Origin: Avena insularis
Lineage: Eukaryota; Streptophyta; Magnoliopsida; Poales; Poaceae
Direction of reading: 5' to 3'
NCBI GenBank assembly: GCA_023614405.1
Contig: CM042697.1
Location: 187,115,189-187,179,188 of the forward strand
DNA: 64,000 nt
Shown: in pieces, positions 11,924 to 21,774 of the stretch
Layout of the letters: each line of letters begins with the position of its first letter
Numbering within the stretch: position 1 is the first letter of the stretch
Position numbers and translations under genes: made by a program
The notes under the pieces: generated by a model
Seen by the model: only the letters and a program-made list of their open reading frames with translations
The model's database searches: none
Told to the model about the DNA's origin: nothing

Positions 11924-12550
11924 TCAGCAATATTTCAGATTCACTTGAGGGAAATCAGAACCACCAGTTTGTCCATGCCCGGTCCCCCCACCGAAACCGT
12001 ACGCTCCGCCATGGAACGATGGTGGCCCTGTGCCATCGATCCTTCCAGGCCAACACTGCACGCTACGATGATGCTTTCTGTCCACCTCGTCGGGGTCCCA
12101 AAATCCATGTACAAATTCCGGAAACTTCTGCAGGTGGATGATCATCGGGTGCTTCAAGCAAAGTTGTCGTCTTGCCCTGCGTAGAATCTCCACCTCGTAC
12201 ATCTTAGGAACGGTGTCTGGATCTTTCATCCATGTCTTTACCTCGATGATCCATCTGTCTCTCGGTGGCCCAATCTCCACCATCTCGCCGCCAAGGCTAC
12301 TGACGACCTGCTTGAGGGCCCCTGGTTCCCAAGCATCCACAGGGAGGCCTTCAAAGACGAGTTTAGAGAAGAAACAAAGCAGCCCCAAGCGATCGTCCCA
12401 CCCACAGGCGCTATGCCAATGCATGAAACTCATTTTCTCCCCATGGCACTCGAAAGAATGGGAAGAATGCAGCACGCACTCGATGTCTGAGCTGTGGGCG
12501 AACCGGACAAAGAAATGGAATGGCGGCGCGCATACCTCAATATTGACCAC
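11924..12550 (-). CDS. DUF4283-like grass protein (hypothetical), copy 1
   Basis: This is a 208-codon open frame. Its first in-frame ATG is about 40 codons in (MSFMHWHS); an in-frame TAG lies upstream near 12610, so the true start or a missing 5' exon is uncertain. The core reads like a family common in grasses: a tryptophan-rich segment, then FEGLPVDAWEPGALKQVV, then RWIIEVKTWMKDPDTVP, then a hydrophobic segment ending IHLQKFPEF. The spacing resembles DUF4283-type domains of retroelement-derived hypothetical proteins. The glycine-rich C-terminus (about residues 180-200) has no motif. A TATTTAAAG on the minus strand near 12692 lies about 140 bp upstream and could be a TATA box. Copy 2 keeps the frame open at equal length, which argues against chance. 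Function is unknown. Confidence 0.45.
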   Translation of the reverse strand: MVNIEVCAPPFHFFVRFAHSSDIECVLHSSHSFECHGEKMSFMHWHSACGWDDRLGLLCFFSKLVFEGLPVDAWEPGALKQVVSSLGGEMVEIGPPRDRWIIEVKTWMKDPDTVPKMYEVEILRRARRQLCLKHPMIIHLQKFPEFVHGFWDPDEVDRKHHRSVQCWPGRIDGTGPPSFHGGAYGFGGGTGHGQTGGSDFPQVNLKYC

Positions 12551-13137
12551 TTTTCGTCCACAACAAAGTAAACAAAGTGAACAAAGTGGTGTATATCTTG
12601 TGGGCGGCGGCTATGGAGACAGCAGAGCGGCAGGGCTACGCCCCAATGGCGTGTGTGGACTCTCTTCCTTTCTTCTACGGTTTCCCCTCTTTAAATAGGC
12701 ATTCTGGAGGTCAGTTTCGTGAATTGACCGAGCTAGGGGTCGAATATGCCCATTGGGCCTTCACAAATGTTGTTCCGTTTGACGAAACGAATCCGTCGGA
12801 GGGCGGTATGGCCGTAGTAGTCCTACTGGACTCTGCAATGTTTTTGTCGCCATTTCTTCATATGGACTCCGATTGAGGTGTTCTTTGTCTCGTTGGAGTC
12901 ATATGGACGAGGACTAAAACACCATGGCCTTGGATGTTCATCTGGAGTTGATGGAAAAATTCACTTCTTCCTCCTCTCAAATTTCCAAGTCTGGTGCCTA
13001 CGGCTCATCCATATTGAATCCTCTTAGCTCCTTTTATCCATGATTGTTCATAACACCTACACAAAAATCAAACACAAGAAAAGGTAATAAAACTAATAAT
13101 GTGCAAAGCCCATGTGTAAATGAAGGAGAACTAGTAT

Positions 13138-13146
13138 TTATACATA
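13138..13146. repeat. Target-site duplication, left, Pack-MULE copy 1
   Basis: TTATACATA directly precedes the terminal inverted repeat. It matches the 9 bases at 17811-17819 perfectly. Nine bases is the usual Mutator target duplication. Confidence 0.93.
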
Positions 13147-13285
13147 GGGATTTCTATTTTCGTGCCTCTGGTTCGTTAGTTGTACTCACTTTCCCCAGCC
13201 GCTTAGTTTTTCCTCACATTTTTCCAGCTCCTATTATAGAACTCTCACGTCGGTCTGAAACTCGCTCTCTGTCAGGTCCTGTTAG

Positions 13286-13434
13286 TGGACCCTCGCCATT
13301 ACGTGCTGACAAGTGGGGCCGCATTCAGGTGGGCCCCGTAGTGGACCCTTGTTGTTACGTGCTGACAAGTAGGACCCACCCCTGTTACGTGATGACAGGT
13401 GGGGCCACCTTCAGTCGGGTCCCGTAGTAGGACC
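13286..13434. repeat. Local repeat next to left TIR, copy 1
   Basis: Three imperfect units of about 45-55 bp contain TTACGTG(C/A)TGACA(A/G)GT followed by G/C-rich sequence. Sequence of this kind is common in the subterminal parts of grass Mutator elements and may be a transposase-binding region; that role is inference. The copy-2 counterpart lies near 24566-24717. Confidence 0.6.
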
Positions 13435-13897
13435 CCCCCATGGTGTGGGGTCGGCTTGTTGGGAACGCACTTTGGGGAATGTGGTGTGGGACCACGTGGG
13501 CGCGTATGGTAGTTACGTGCACCCTATCGTCTAAATTGGAAGATTTATTTTTTGTTATTTTTATGATTGGCCTTTTTAAGAGCACCTTTTCCCCCTTTAT
13601 GTCACTAACAGTTCTTATATTTGCCCAAAAAGGCAGCGAATCTAGAGCAGCTTCTCTCTTCTTTCATGGTTCCTTTTGGCCCTCGTATTTTCCCAATCTG
13701 GCAGCAAATCTAACCAGCACCATAAATATGTAGATGAACAGAGTAGATGTAGATAAAGAATCTAATAAAGGATTATATAGTACGATACTTAAACCAGGTT
13801 TGACAATTAGGCTGCTCAGCATCAGCATCTTACAAGTTTAATACAGACAACAAAACAAAAGAAGATGCTTTACAGCAGCAGCAGCACCAGCACAGGA

Positions 13898-14932
13898 TCA
13901 GTGGCCCCTCATGGCCTCCGCCTCCTTCCTGTGGCGCTTCCTCCACTTCCTGTTGCCTAGTCCCTTGACCTTGGGCGCATTGGGCTTGATCGGGGGCGTG
14001 CGACCCTTCTGGAGGTTGCGGAGGTGAAAACCGAGCGCCTTGTGCTGGGCTCTGAAGGCGTTGAAGTTCTTTGACGGGCAACAGGTCTTCATGTCCTCGG
14101 CATGCATCACGAGGGAGTTGAAGTTGGTGGCGAGGCTGCTGGTGCAGAAGGGGCACCTGTAGACATCGCTGGTGAAGAATCCGTTGAATTGGCCGGACTT
14201 CATCTTCCTCAGCACCTGACAAGTCTTGGTGTCCATGGACTCGTCATCGCTGCAGACGTCGCGCTGCTATATACCTATTACAAAAAACAATAGCATGCAA
14301 TAAGGACATGATTGAGATACCGTGATTATCTGGATTGATTAGTTACATAAATTAACCGATTGAGATCCCCTGATTATTCTACAATCCCCAAATCTCAAAC
14401 CAAATCGAATACTGATCCCAACTATAGATCGGTGCTAGTATTGATCCCAACTACAGATCGGTGCTAGTACTAATCCCAACTACAGATCGGTGCTAGTACT
14501 GATCCCAACTAGGGGCATTTATCGAAATACGAGCTCTAACACAAGAGGATTAGCTACTATAAAAATACCTAGCATCCACTGATTAGCCAAGCCCTAATAA
14601 CACACGATCTAGCATCCAACAATGGCAATGGGGAAAGAACAAAGGAAGGGGATAAAATCCTAGTTACCTCCGACCATGGGTCGGCTAAGCTGGTGTCGAA
14701 GGGGTTCTCTAGCCTGATATAATCGTTGTCCCCCTTAGGGGTCCCAGACGTGTGGGATCTGTAGGAGAATGACGGGAGCCTGTACGGGGACAGGGGCCTC
14801 CTCGCCGGTGGCTATTGAGAAAGCAGGGATAGGGGTCTGGACGGGGATGGCGGCTGCCTTCAATGCCTCGAAGGGGGCCTCCTCGTCGGTCGCCTTGGAG
14901 GCGACGATGGCCACCGTGCCGTTCTTCTCCAT
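13898..14932 (-). CDS. XS-type zinc-finger protein gene, two exons, copy 1
   Basis: Exon 2 (14266-13898) encodes a finger of the zf-XS type: YRCPFCTSSL, then LVMHAED about 20 residues later, then AQHKALGFHL, giving the Cys-x2-Cys, His-Ala and His-x-Ala-Leu pattern. It is followed by a basic tail (RKWRKRHRKEAEAMRGH) that could be a nuclear signal. zf-XS domains occur in SGS3/FDM/IDN2-type RNA-silencing proteins, but the XS and coiled-coil parts are missing here. Exon 1 (14932-14668) starts at ATG 14932. It ends at a clean donor (GAG|GTAACT) and joins an acceptor at 14267-14268, and the frame across the junction reads DPWSE then QRDVCSDDES. In exon 1 the initiating frame reaches a TAA near 14735, so a one-base frame change is needed to reach the junction frame. 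The gene may start elsewhere or be silently broken. It lies wholly inside the Pack-MULE, so it is probably captured. A weak TATA-like site lies near 15050. Confidence 0.65.
14413..14513. repeat. 29-bp tandem repeat in intron, copy 1
   Basis: About 3.5 units of TGATCCCAACTACAGATCGG plus TGCTAGTAC lie in the intron of the zinc-finger gene. Unit length is 29 bp and the units are nearly identical. Confidence 0.88.
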
Positions 14933-15209
14933 TGTCAGCGTGGTTGGGGTTTTCTTGGAGGTTTCTTGGGGGTTTGCAGAAGGTGATAGGACAGTGGAGA
15001 TGGTTGCGTGAGTGAGTGAGCGAGTGAGTGATGAGTGAGAGTGAGGAGGCCTCTATAAAGGTGAAGGGAGGAGACGTTTCGTTGCACCACCGTGCACCGC
15101 GTAACCGCGTGCGCTACTGCACCGTGCTCGGACACACGCGTCCTCTACCGCCCCGTGCACCGCGACACACATACTGTGCGTCACGTTTTCCCCCACGTGT
15201 CAAACCTTG

Positions 15210-15790
15210 GCCACTTAGTTGTGCCAAGTTATACCCTCGAGTGTAGCACTGGCAGTTTGGTTGTACTCAGTTTTGCCCTCCAGTACTAAGATTGTCGTGT
15301 GCAATATAGTCACTTCTACCCTCCTGTGGTTGGTCAACAGAGAGTCAAAGAACAGGTTTTAGCTAGCTAATTGAGTCATTTTATGCACACCAAATTCAAA
15401 AGGATCAAAACAGAGTGAGGATCTACCTAGGGAGTCTTATTATGTGACATGCCACCATAAGAAATGTATATAAATCAAGTTGTAACCTAAATGACCTCTT
15501 CTCAAATCACCTACTATCTATGAAGGTTCATGGCTTTATACTCAAGCCTCTCCCCAAAACGTCCCTCCCTAAAACATAATGTGTCTGAATGAGGCAATAA
15601 TTGTCAAACTGATGTATATTTGAATTGGAAATAGTTTGATGTATGTCAATATGTATTTTATTGTATAAAAGAAGCATTTTCCATTTTTTAAATCTATTTT
15701 TGTTTTATATTTGAACCCCCTTGTTAGTTTTGCCCTTGGTTTTTAACTTCTACTCAGTTTTCCCCTCCATCTTAGTAACAAACTCTCACA
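15210..15790. other. Internal TIR-like relics within Pack-MULE, copy 1
   Basis: Two segments near 15225-15290 and 15720-15780 contain TTGTACTCAGTTTTGCCCTCC-like sequence that resembles the element's own left end (TTAGTTGTACTCACTTTCCCC). Between them the DNA is AT-rich with no gene. They could be ends of older nested Mutator elements or pieces of related elements joined during assembly of the composite. Copy 2 has the same pattern near 26480-27065. Confidence 0.35.
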
Positions 15791-16229
15791 CCTATTCTCA
15801 TCTTGGCTGCTACGCTCTGATTGGTCGAGACAGTTGTCACGCGGATTGTATCCACCAACCGTTGATCCTCTGTGATCTAGCGGACAGGATAACCCTTGTA
15901 TCTATCGGGGGCAACCTCTATCCATGCAAAATAATGAGTTTGTCACCGATGCTTTAACTCCATAAACAAATGATTTTGAATATAATTTGAATGGAAAGTG
16001 TTCAAAGGTGTATAATTTTTGCATTATATTTTACTCCATGTCCTAAGTGAGATTTCAAAGAGTTCAAAGGTGTATAATTTTTTCCATATGCAAGTTTATG
16101 CATTACGTCCCTACATTCTATAAAAATGATAATCTTTCAAGACTTTCTTAGCACATCATTATCACGTATTAAGTGCGAATTCACAATGTTCGCAAGTTTA
16201 GGGATCACTTTTCACACTATAAAAATGGT

Positions 16230-16845
16230 AAACACCATTTTCCTTTACATTAAGAGTTTTATAATTTTTCAATTTGAAAGTGTTCAAGAGTAGTGTCAAT
16301 TATAAACACTCTTTTACATTAAGAGTTGTATAATTTTTCAATTTGAAAGTGTTCAAGAGTAGTGTCAATTATAAACACTCTTTTACATTAAGAGTTGTAT
16401 ATTTTTTTAATTTGAAAGTGTTCAAGAGTAGTGTCAATTATAAACACCCTTTTACATTAAGAGTTGTATAATTTTTTCAATTTGAAAGTGTTCAAGAGTA
16501 GTGTCAATTATAAACAATCTTTTACATTAAGAGTTGTATATTTTTTCAATTTGAAAGTGTTCAAGAGTTGTGTCAGTTATAAACACTCTTTTACATTAAT
16601 AATTGTACAATTTTTTTATTTGAAAGTTTTCAAGAGTTGTGTCAATTATAAACACTCTTTTACATTAAGAGTTTTATAACTTTTTTAAATTTGAAAGTGT
16701 TCAAGAGTTGTGTCAATTATAAACACTCTTTTACATTAAGAGTTATATAATTTTTTTAATTTGAAAGTGTCCAAGAGTTGTGTTAATTATAAACACTCTT
16801 GTACATTAAGAGTTGTATAATTTTTTTAAATTTGAAAGTGAATCA
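16230..16845. repeat. 69-bp tandem array, copy 1
   Basis: About nine units of roughly 69 bp carry GTGTTCAAGAGTAGTGTCAA, then TTATAAACACTC, then TTTTACATTAAGAGTTGTAT and an A/T run. Successive GTTCAAGAG anchors lie at 16282, 16351, 16420, 16490 and 16559. The first units have GAGTAGTGTC and the later ones GAGTTGTGTC. More diverged relatives of the unit occur upstream near 15985-16100. There is no coding capacity. Confidence 0.93.
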
Positions 16846-17166
16846 CTAGCCATGCGAGAGTTGTGTCAATTATAGTTTCCGACCGCGTGAGAGTTTCATA
16901 ATTATAAACACTCTTGCAAACCAACTGAATCGCCACTACTCCAGGGAAATTTAAAATAGATTTTAGGGAGATTTTATCTATCTCTGAGAGTTATAGAGAT
17001 TGAAACCACCGCTAGTAAGTAAAATCAAGAGAGATATTGTTCACAACCACGAATTACGCTAGCATTGGAGCAATCCTATTCAAAAAGCAAGGCAGTTAGT
17101 AGAGCACCAGCGATTCACGTTCAAATACTTCCAATAATCAACCCACAAAAGGGAAACGATGCTTAC

Positions 17167-17477
17167 CCATATGGAATCCATGCATTACATCCTTGCGATT
17201 CCACCCAATCTTCTCCGTGCTCGATGAGGATGGACGGTGTACCAGCCGGTGTTGCATACTGTTTCACGAAAGGGGTAGATCTAGTAGGGGCAGGAGTAGA
17301 GCTAGAGGTGGAGTGGGATCTACGTCTAGGGGGAGGGGGCGGCTTTGGGTCCAAGGACGACATAGGGTAGGAGGGCACAACGACGGGGCAACGGAGTGGC
17401 GGTGTGTGAGTTGTACCAGGCTCGGGGGAAGCGAATGCTTTGGGTGAGCGAGAATGGCCGGTCCGACGTGTCTCCAT
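17167..17477 (-). pseudogene. Captured 5' exon with splice donor, copy 1
   Basis: A minus-strand frame opens at an ATG at 17477, with a second ATG at 17363 that gives MSSLDPKPPPPPRRR. It runs through a Ser/Pro-rich stretch and ends QGCNAWIPYG at a textbook donor (ATATGG|GTAAGC, exon end 17167). It starts close to the right terminal repeat and points into the element. I do not recognise the protein, and no matching downstream exon is evident. It looks like a captured first exon plus some intron. Confidence 0.45.
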
Positions 17478-17572
17478 GCGTCCCACTCTTCACCACATAT
17501 GCAAGACCCGTCCCAATGTGGCCCCACCCTTCACCACATATGCAGGACCCATCCCAACGCGGCCCCACCGGT
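17470..17572. repeat. ~41-bp direct repeat near right TIR, copy 1
   Basis: Two tandem units contain CTTCACCACATATGCA followed by (A/G)GACCC(G/A)TCCCAA and GCCCCACC. They lie in the subterminal part of the Pack-MULE. Copy 2 carries the same pair at 28799-28886. Confidence 0.75.
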
Positions 17573-17810
17573 TAGGCATGTAACGGTGGAGGCCTCATAA
17601 CGTAACGCTCAACGCCCGACCCGCTCCAACGTGGTCCCACTAGTCAGCATCTAACAATCAAGCCTTTGATCTGACGGCATCCCTCTGTCCGAGCGTCTAC
17701 AAGCGCCCGCGAGGGTTTCTTAACATGCGAGAGGAAAAGTGAGGAAAAGTTAAGCGGTTGGGGAAAAGTGAGTACAACTAACGAACCAAGGGCACGAAAA
17801 TATAAATCCC

Positions 17811-17819
17811 TTATACATA
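17811..17819. repeat. Target-site duplication, right, Pack-MULE copy 1
   Basis: TTATACATA directly follows the right terminal inverted repeat and equals 13138-13146. Confidence 0.93.
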
Positions 17820-19352
17820 ATGTGCACAGTTGTAGATAGATGTAGCATTGTAATGAGTGAGAATATAAATAATTTATAAACTTAAATACGCATCAATCAG
17901 CCGCCGCCTCCACAAGATCTCCACCATCACCATTGCTCAAGAGGATAAGGAACTTGGATCTTGAAGGCCTCAACACTGATCTACATCACCATCATCATCA
18001 CCAACATCTCCAACACGGATCCCCTTCGTCTACTTAGTTGTAATCTAAACCCTAGTGTGGATCTTCACTTGTATTTGATTGTACTCTCATATCACATCCA
18101 TAATATTTCCATGATTTTTTTTCCTTTATATGTGAGTAGTTCCCTTGTTCTTGGGGAGATGGAAATAAAGATGATCTATTACTTGTGTCTATGATCTGTT
18201 GATCTATGATGTGTGTTTGATCTCTCTCTCTTTAGATGGTATGTGTAGTCGGCCACATATCATTTGACTTCGGGTCTAAAGAAGAGGATGAAATCCTTTG
18301 GATGTGTTTGGAAGCGATCCCAGAGCTATTGTAACTAGAAGCACATCTAGCAACATGCACGGTCGGAGGAGGAAGAAAGAGAGATTCACTAAGATAATTA
18401 CGATATCCACGGGGAGACCTTAATTGCGATGGTCTATATGGATGACTGCTCTCAGACATCGCGGTGGTTATTTAGAGATGACCTTATTCTTAGCTCAACA
18501 AAGTGCCTGCCTACGAGCCTTGTAGTTAACATCTTATTATGGAACTCTCTCCACACATGTCATGACATAATAAATAGGTTATCCTAATTATGGTTAATTA
18601 CAACATGCTAGTGGTGTATCCTACGTCCCCGAGAACGTTTTAGCTCTATTGAGTTCAACCACCATTCCAAACGCTTTTGTTACTTGTTTCCTTTTTACTT
18701 GTTTTAATTACTTTTCTGTATTCAACCCAAAAACCTTTCAAACATCCTTTACTTGAAATCAAAGGCACCTTATAATTATCCGTTGGTACATAGTGATGTG
18801 GGGAATAAATACCTTAACCAAATAGTTTTATGTGGGTTCAATACTCTTATTTCAAAAGTAGATACAATCGATATGTGCACTTACAGCCAGCAATACTCAT
18901 TACTCGAAACTAATACGATTATAGTACATAATAATAAACTTAACTCAAACAGGAAATATAGAATAATACAACTTATTATTGCCTCTCGGGAATATTTCCA
19001 TCACACTATCCTTGTTACGGGACCCACTATAGATCACCTGCACCACTCCAAAACACGGCTAAGACATTTGACCTCCTCCACCTTGGTAGCTACGAACTTC
19101 ACATGCCAAGAACATCCGCCCATGAAGGATACATCACTATTACAGCGCGTCCCACGCGGCTTCCATCCATGGCGTGCAAAACAATGTTGGAGCAGTGGGG
19201 CCGCCAGCGACGCGCTGTTGCGTGTCCCACACGAGTTCCAGCAATGGCACGCGGAAGAATGGTGCAGTGGCTAGGCCATGGGGGATGGCCGAAGAGCCTG
19301 ATTTGTTTCAGGGCGGGGGAGGGGGTACCACCCCATAGCCAACACTGTCAGT
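17820..19352. other. No supported gene; AT-rich flank, copy 1
   Basis: This is sequence between the Pack-MULE and the Ulp1-like remnant. It includes a short CAT/CAC trinucleotide run near 17985-18000 that is 12 bp shorter in copy 2, and a CT-rich run near 18220-18235. Open frames near 18753-19274 lack any motif that I know. The copy-2 counterpart is 29136-30656. Confidence 0.4.
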
Positions 19353-20760
19353 TGTGTCGGTGCCAAGCCATGGCAAGACTGCTGCACCGCTACCGCCGTC
19401 AGCTCCACGCAATGTGTCGGGTGATCCTGACATGTATATGGCACAGGATCCTACCAAAAACAATATTGAAAACATCGACATAAATAACTACATCAACACT
19501 GAGTATGATGACGGACTCTTCATGCCTCCTGCTAAAGAAACCTATCGTGCTATAGGTGCTCACAATCTAGATAGCCTCGCAGAGAAACCCAATTGCAAAA
19601 AGTGTCTGTTCAATTATCAGGAGACTCCTCCAGGTGGCGCCTTCACCGAGCCTCAAACAGCGAGGCAGGGAATTATTTTCAGCCCCAACACACTCCATAA
19701 GGTGGCCGGTGAGCAGATAGTATAGTCGTTGACTTCTGAAAAGATGAGGGTAAGAAGAAAGGAAGTAAAAGAAGAACTAAGAAGGGTGTGAGCCAGCCGC
19801 TGGCTCCAAATCCATTATGGGCTCAGTATTGGCCATCAAGACCCAAGCATACTATGTGGAGGGTGCATATAGAGGGTAGTCTGCAAGTGGATATATGCGA
19901 AGTCTAGATGATGTTTTTATGACAATAGAGAGACACCTTCTTCGAGAGAAAGATTAGGCATACCCGGTTTTTGTGGCCAAGGTGCTAGAGGGCAAGGGCT
20001 TCGTTGATAAAACCCCTACTACATGCATGCCAACAACTTGGGAAACAAAGGGACCGGTAAATCGCGATGGAGTATGTCCAATGATTCATACTGACGAACA
20101 AGAGGAAGGATTAAATTCACGTGCCTTACTTTTTCGAGTAAGTCATTTGCTCACCAACATAACATGCTTTCTTAGATTTCCATGTTATTTTCCAAAATTT
20201 CGTTTGAATTATTTTGTAGAGAGATAAAAACTTCACACTCATCTCCTTTTCGCCGAAATATTTGCTAGCTAAGTATTTTGCCTCAGGGAGTGCGATGGAG
20301 AAAGACTATAACAATATCAAGAAAGTTCTGGATGATGCTCTGACCGACTATGCCTCATTGGGAGGCACCTTCAAGAAAGAAAAGGTCAAGTTCAGCAAGC
20401 ATGTGTTCACTCACATAACGGAGTTCCTATGCGTCAAGTAGCCGGATAGCAGTCAGAAGTATGCCTACTACACCCTCTATCACATGCGGGCATTAGTACG
20501 GGACCAACGGACCTTACGCTTCCAGCTCATCTCCAACAGGAGTCAGATATCATACAAGAGTTCTTTTCACATCCAACAGGAGTTTGCGGAAATAATCTTT
20601 CACGATGTATACAAAAAGGGGGTCCCTTCTATGGCGGTAATCCACCGCCTAATAGGGACATAGGAACTCGCCTACAAATGCAGGGAGATGACAGGCTATT
20701 CACATAGAAAGAAGGCTTCCTCTCGTTTCCTGGAAGTCTTGACGTTTGCCTAGCTTTAGT
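19353..20760 (+). pseudogene. Ulp1-like (C48 peptidase) transposon gene remnant, copy 1
   Basis: Three coding-like pieces lie in order. The first is 19353-19722 (a frame with MYMAQDP and KPNCKKCLFNY). The second is about 19890-20140 (MRSLDDV.. VFVAKVLEGKGFVDKTP) and ends near a GTAAGT-type donor. The third is about 20290-20680 and begins after a CAG acceptor with MEKDYNNIKKVLDDAL. The last piece resembles the end of the Ulp1-type cysteine protease domains carried by many CACTA and Mutator elements. In those domains the active Cys lies before a Tyr-Tyr pair; here the motif reads SQKYAYYTLYHM, so the Cys position is Tyr (codon 20460-20462). A TAG at 20439-20441 and other stops confirm decay. 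The assignment rests on this short motif and could be wrong. Confidence 0.4.
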
Positions 20761-21774
20761 TCCGAACTATCGATGAGCTTGCGTTGTAAACTTTAACCCT
20801 ACATTAACTTGCCCAGCTCTATAGTTTCGACACTCGTTGAATTTTATTTTGATTGATGTTATTTATTAGAGTTATGAATGGTGCAATTAATCTTTACTAT
20901 TAATTTTAAAGCTGTGAATACCTGGTGTCATACTTCAAGAAATTACTAACAAATGCCACCGCAACAACAAACAAACTATACGCACCCTAGCTAATATCTA
21001 AAAAAAACTATACGCATCCGAAGTTTTAGCTGCTATTCGTTAGCCAATCGCCTCTTCTTGGCTAACACCCTCATCCCAAATGGTGCGCTCCAAGTTTGTT
21101 ATTATCCAGGATTCTTATCCATAAAAGTCGCTCTCCATTAAAATTTCCAACCTCCCTATCAATTCTCAACTAGCCTTATCTCTCTCCTATTAATAGATGC
21201 TTTCTCCTTGAGTGGAAGACGTGGCCGCACTTACCTCATTGGCCTCTCCGCTTCCGCAGCCATGGGCCACACGAGCAGGTCCATCCTCTTCTCCTCGCAC
21301 GGTCATGGTTGTCGATGCCGACACCAATGGATTCTTTGCCGATGACAAGAAATATATCCAACAGCATTGCTCTCGCTAAGAACGAATCGGTTCTCACATG
21401 TTTTTTCTTATACACAGATTCAAGTACAATGCACTTTTTCCACCGATGATTTTCATGGTAGCTTCTTCCAAATCCAAATGCAGCCATCTCTTCTAAAGAT
21501 TCTGTTGGCCGGCATGCCATTGTTCTGTCTTGTTTGCTGAGAGAGTGAGAGAATAGAGAAGTTCACGCAATTGGGTCGCAATTGGATCCATGGAGGTAAG
21601 TAAACTAATTTAGAGCTTGGTAAGATGGCGAATTCATCAGAAAAGAGCATCAGCTTGTCATTTTGAATGTGAAGTTGAACAAAGACCATTTACCAAATTC
21701 ATACTCCTAACATACAACTCTGTATTAGATTGCAAATTTTGTAATGTCGAGATTGGAAATGTAAGGAAGTACCT
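20761..21774. other. No recognisable gene, end of copy 1
   Basis: This is AT-rich DNA after the Ulp1-like remnant. A minus-strand frame at 21236-21520 and another at 21453-21689 overlap and have no motif. The copy-2 counterpart is 32061-33075. Confidence 0.4.

Larger units (their letters stand above)
13147..17810. mobile_element. Mutator-type element (Pack-MULE), copy 1
   Basis: This 4,664-bp element is bounded by long terminal inverted repeats. The left end begins GGGATTTCTATTTTCGTGCC and the right end is its near-exact reverse complement; similarity extends about 85 bp (13147-13232 and 17725-17810). A perfect 9-bp target duplication flanks it. Inverted repeats of this length plus a 9-bp duplication are the defining marks of Mutator-like elements. 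No transposase gene lies inside. Instead it carries an intron-containing XS-type zinc-finger gene, a second exon-like segment with a splice donor, a 69-bp tandem array and internal terminal-repeat-like relics. That makes it a Pack-MULE: a non-autonomous Mutator element carrying gene fragments. Mobility would need transposase from elsewhere; the broken gene at 6697-9623 cannot supply it. Confidence 0.9.
10482..21774. repeat. 11.3-kb tandem duplication, copy 1
   Basis: The block starting at AGTTAGTTGAACTAG (10482) is repeated head to tail from 21775 with an offset near 11,293 bp. Every feature in copy 1 recurs in the same order and orientation in copy 2. Divergence is about 1%: I count 4 differences in the 339 bp of the zinc-finger exon. 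Small indels shift the offset to about 11,302 by the right end. The right end is GTAAGGAAGTACC at 21761-21773, joined directly to the start of copy 2. Confidence 0.97.

Noticed and set aside
12577..12876. Plus-strand ORF of 99 codons upstream of the DUF4283-like frame, with a copy at 23861
   Set aside because: It overlaps the putative promoter and leader of the minus-strand frame and differs in length between copies because of small indels; no motif is present.
16230..16845. Regular 69-bp repeats resembling a CRISPR-like array
   Set aside because: There is no unique spacer between repeats; whole units are repeated, the DNA is plant nuclear, and no cas gene exists.
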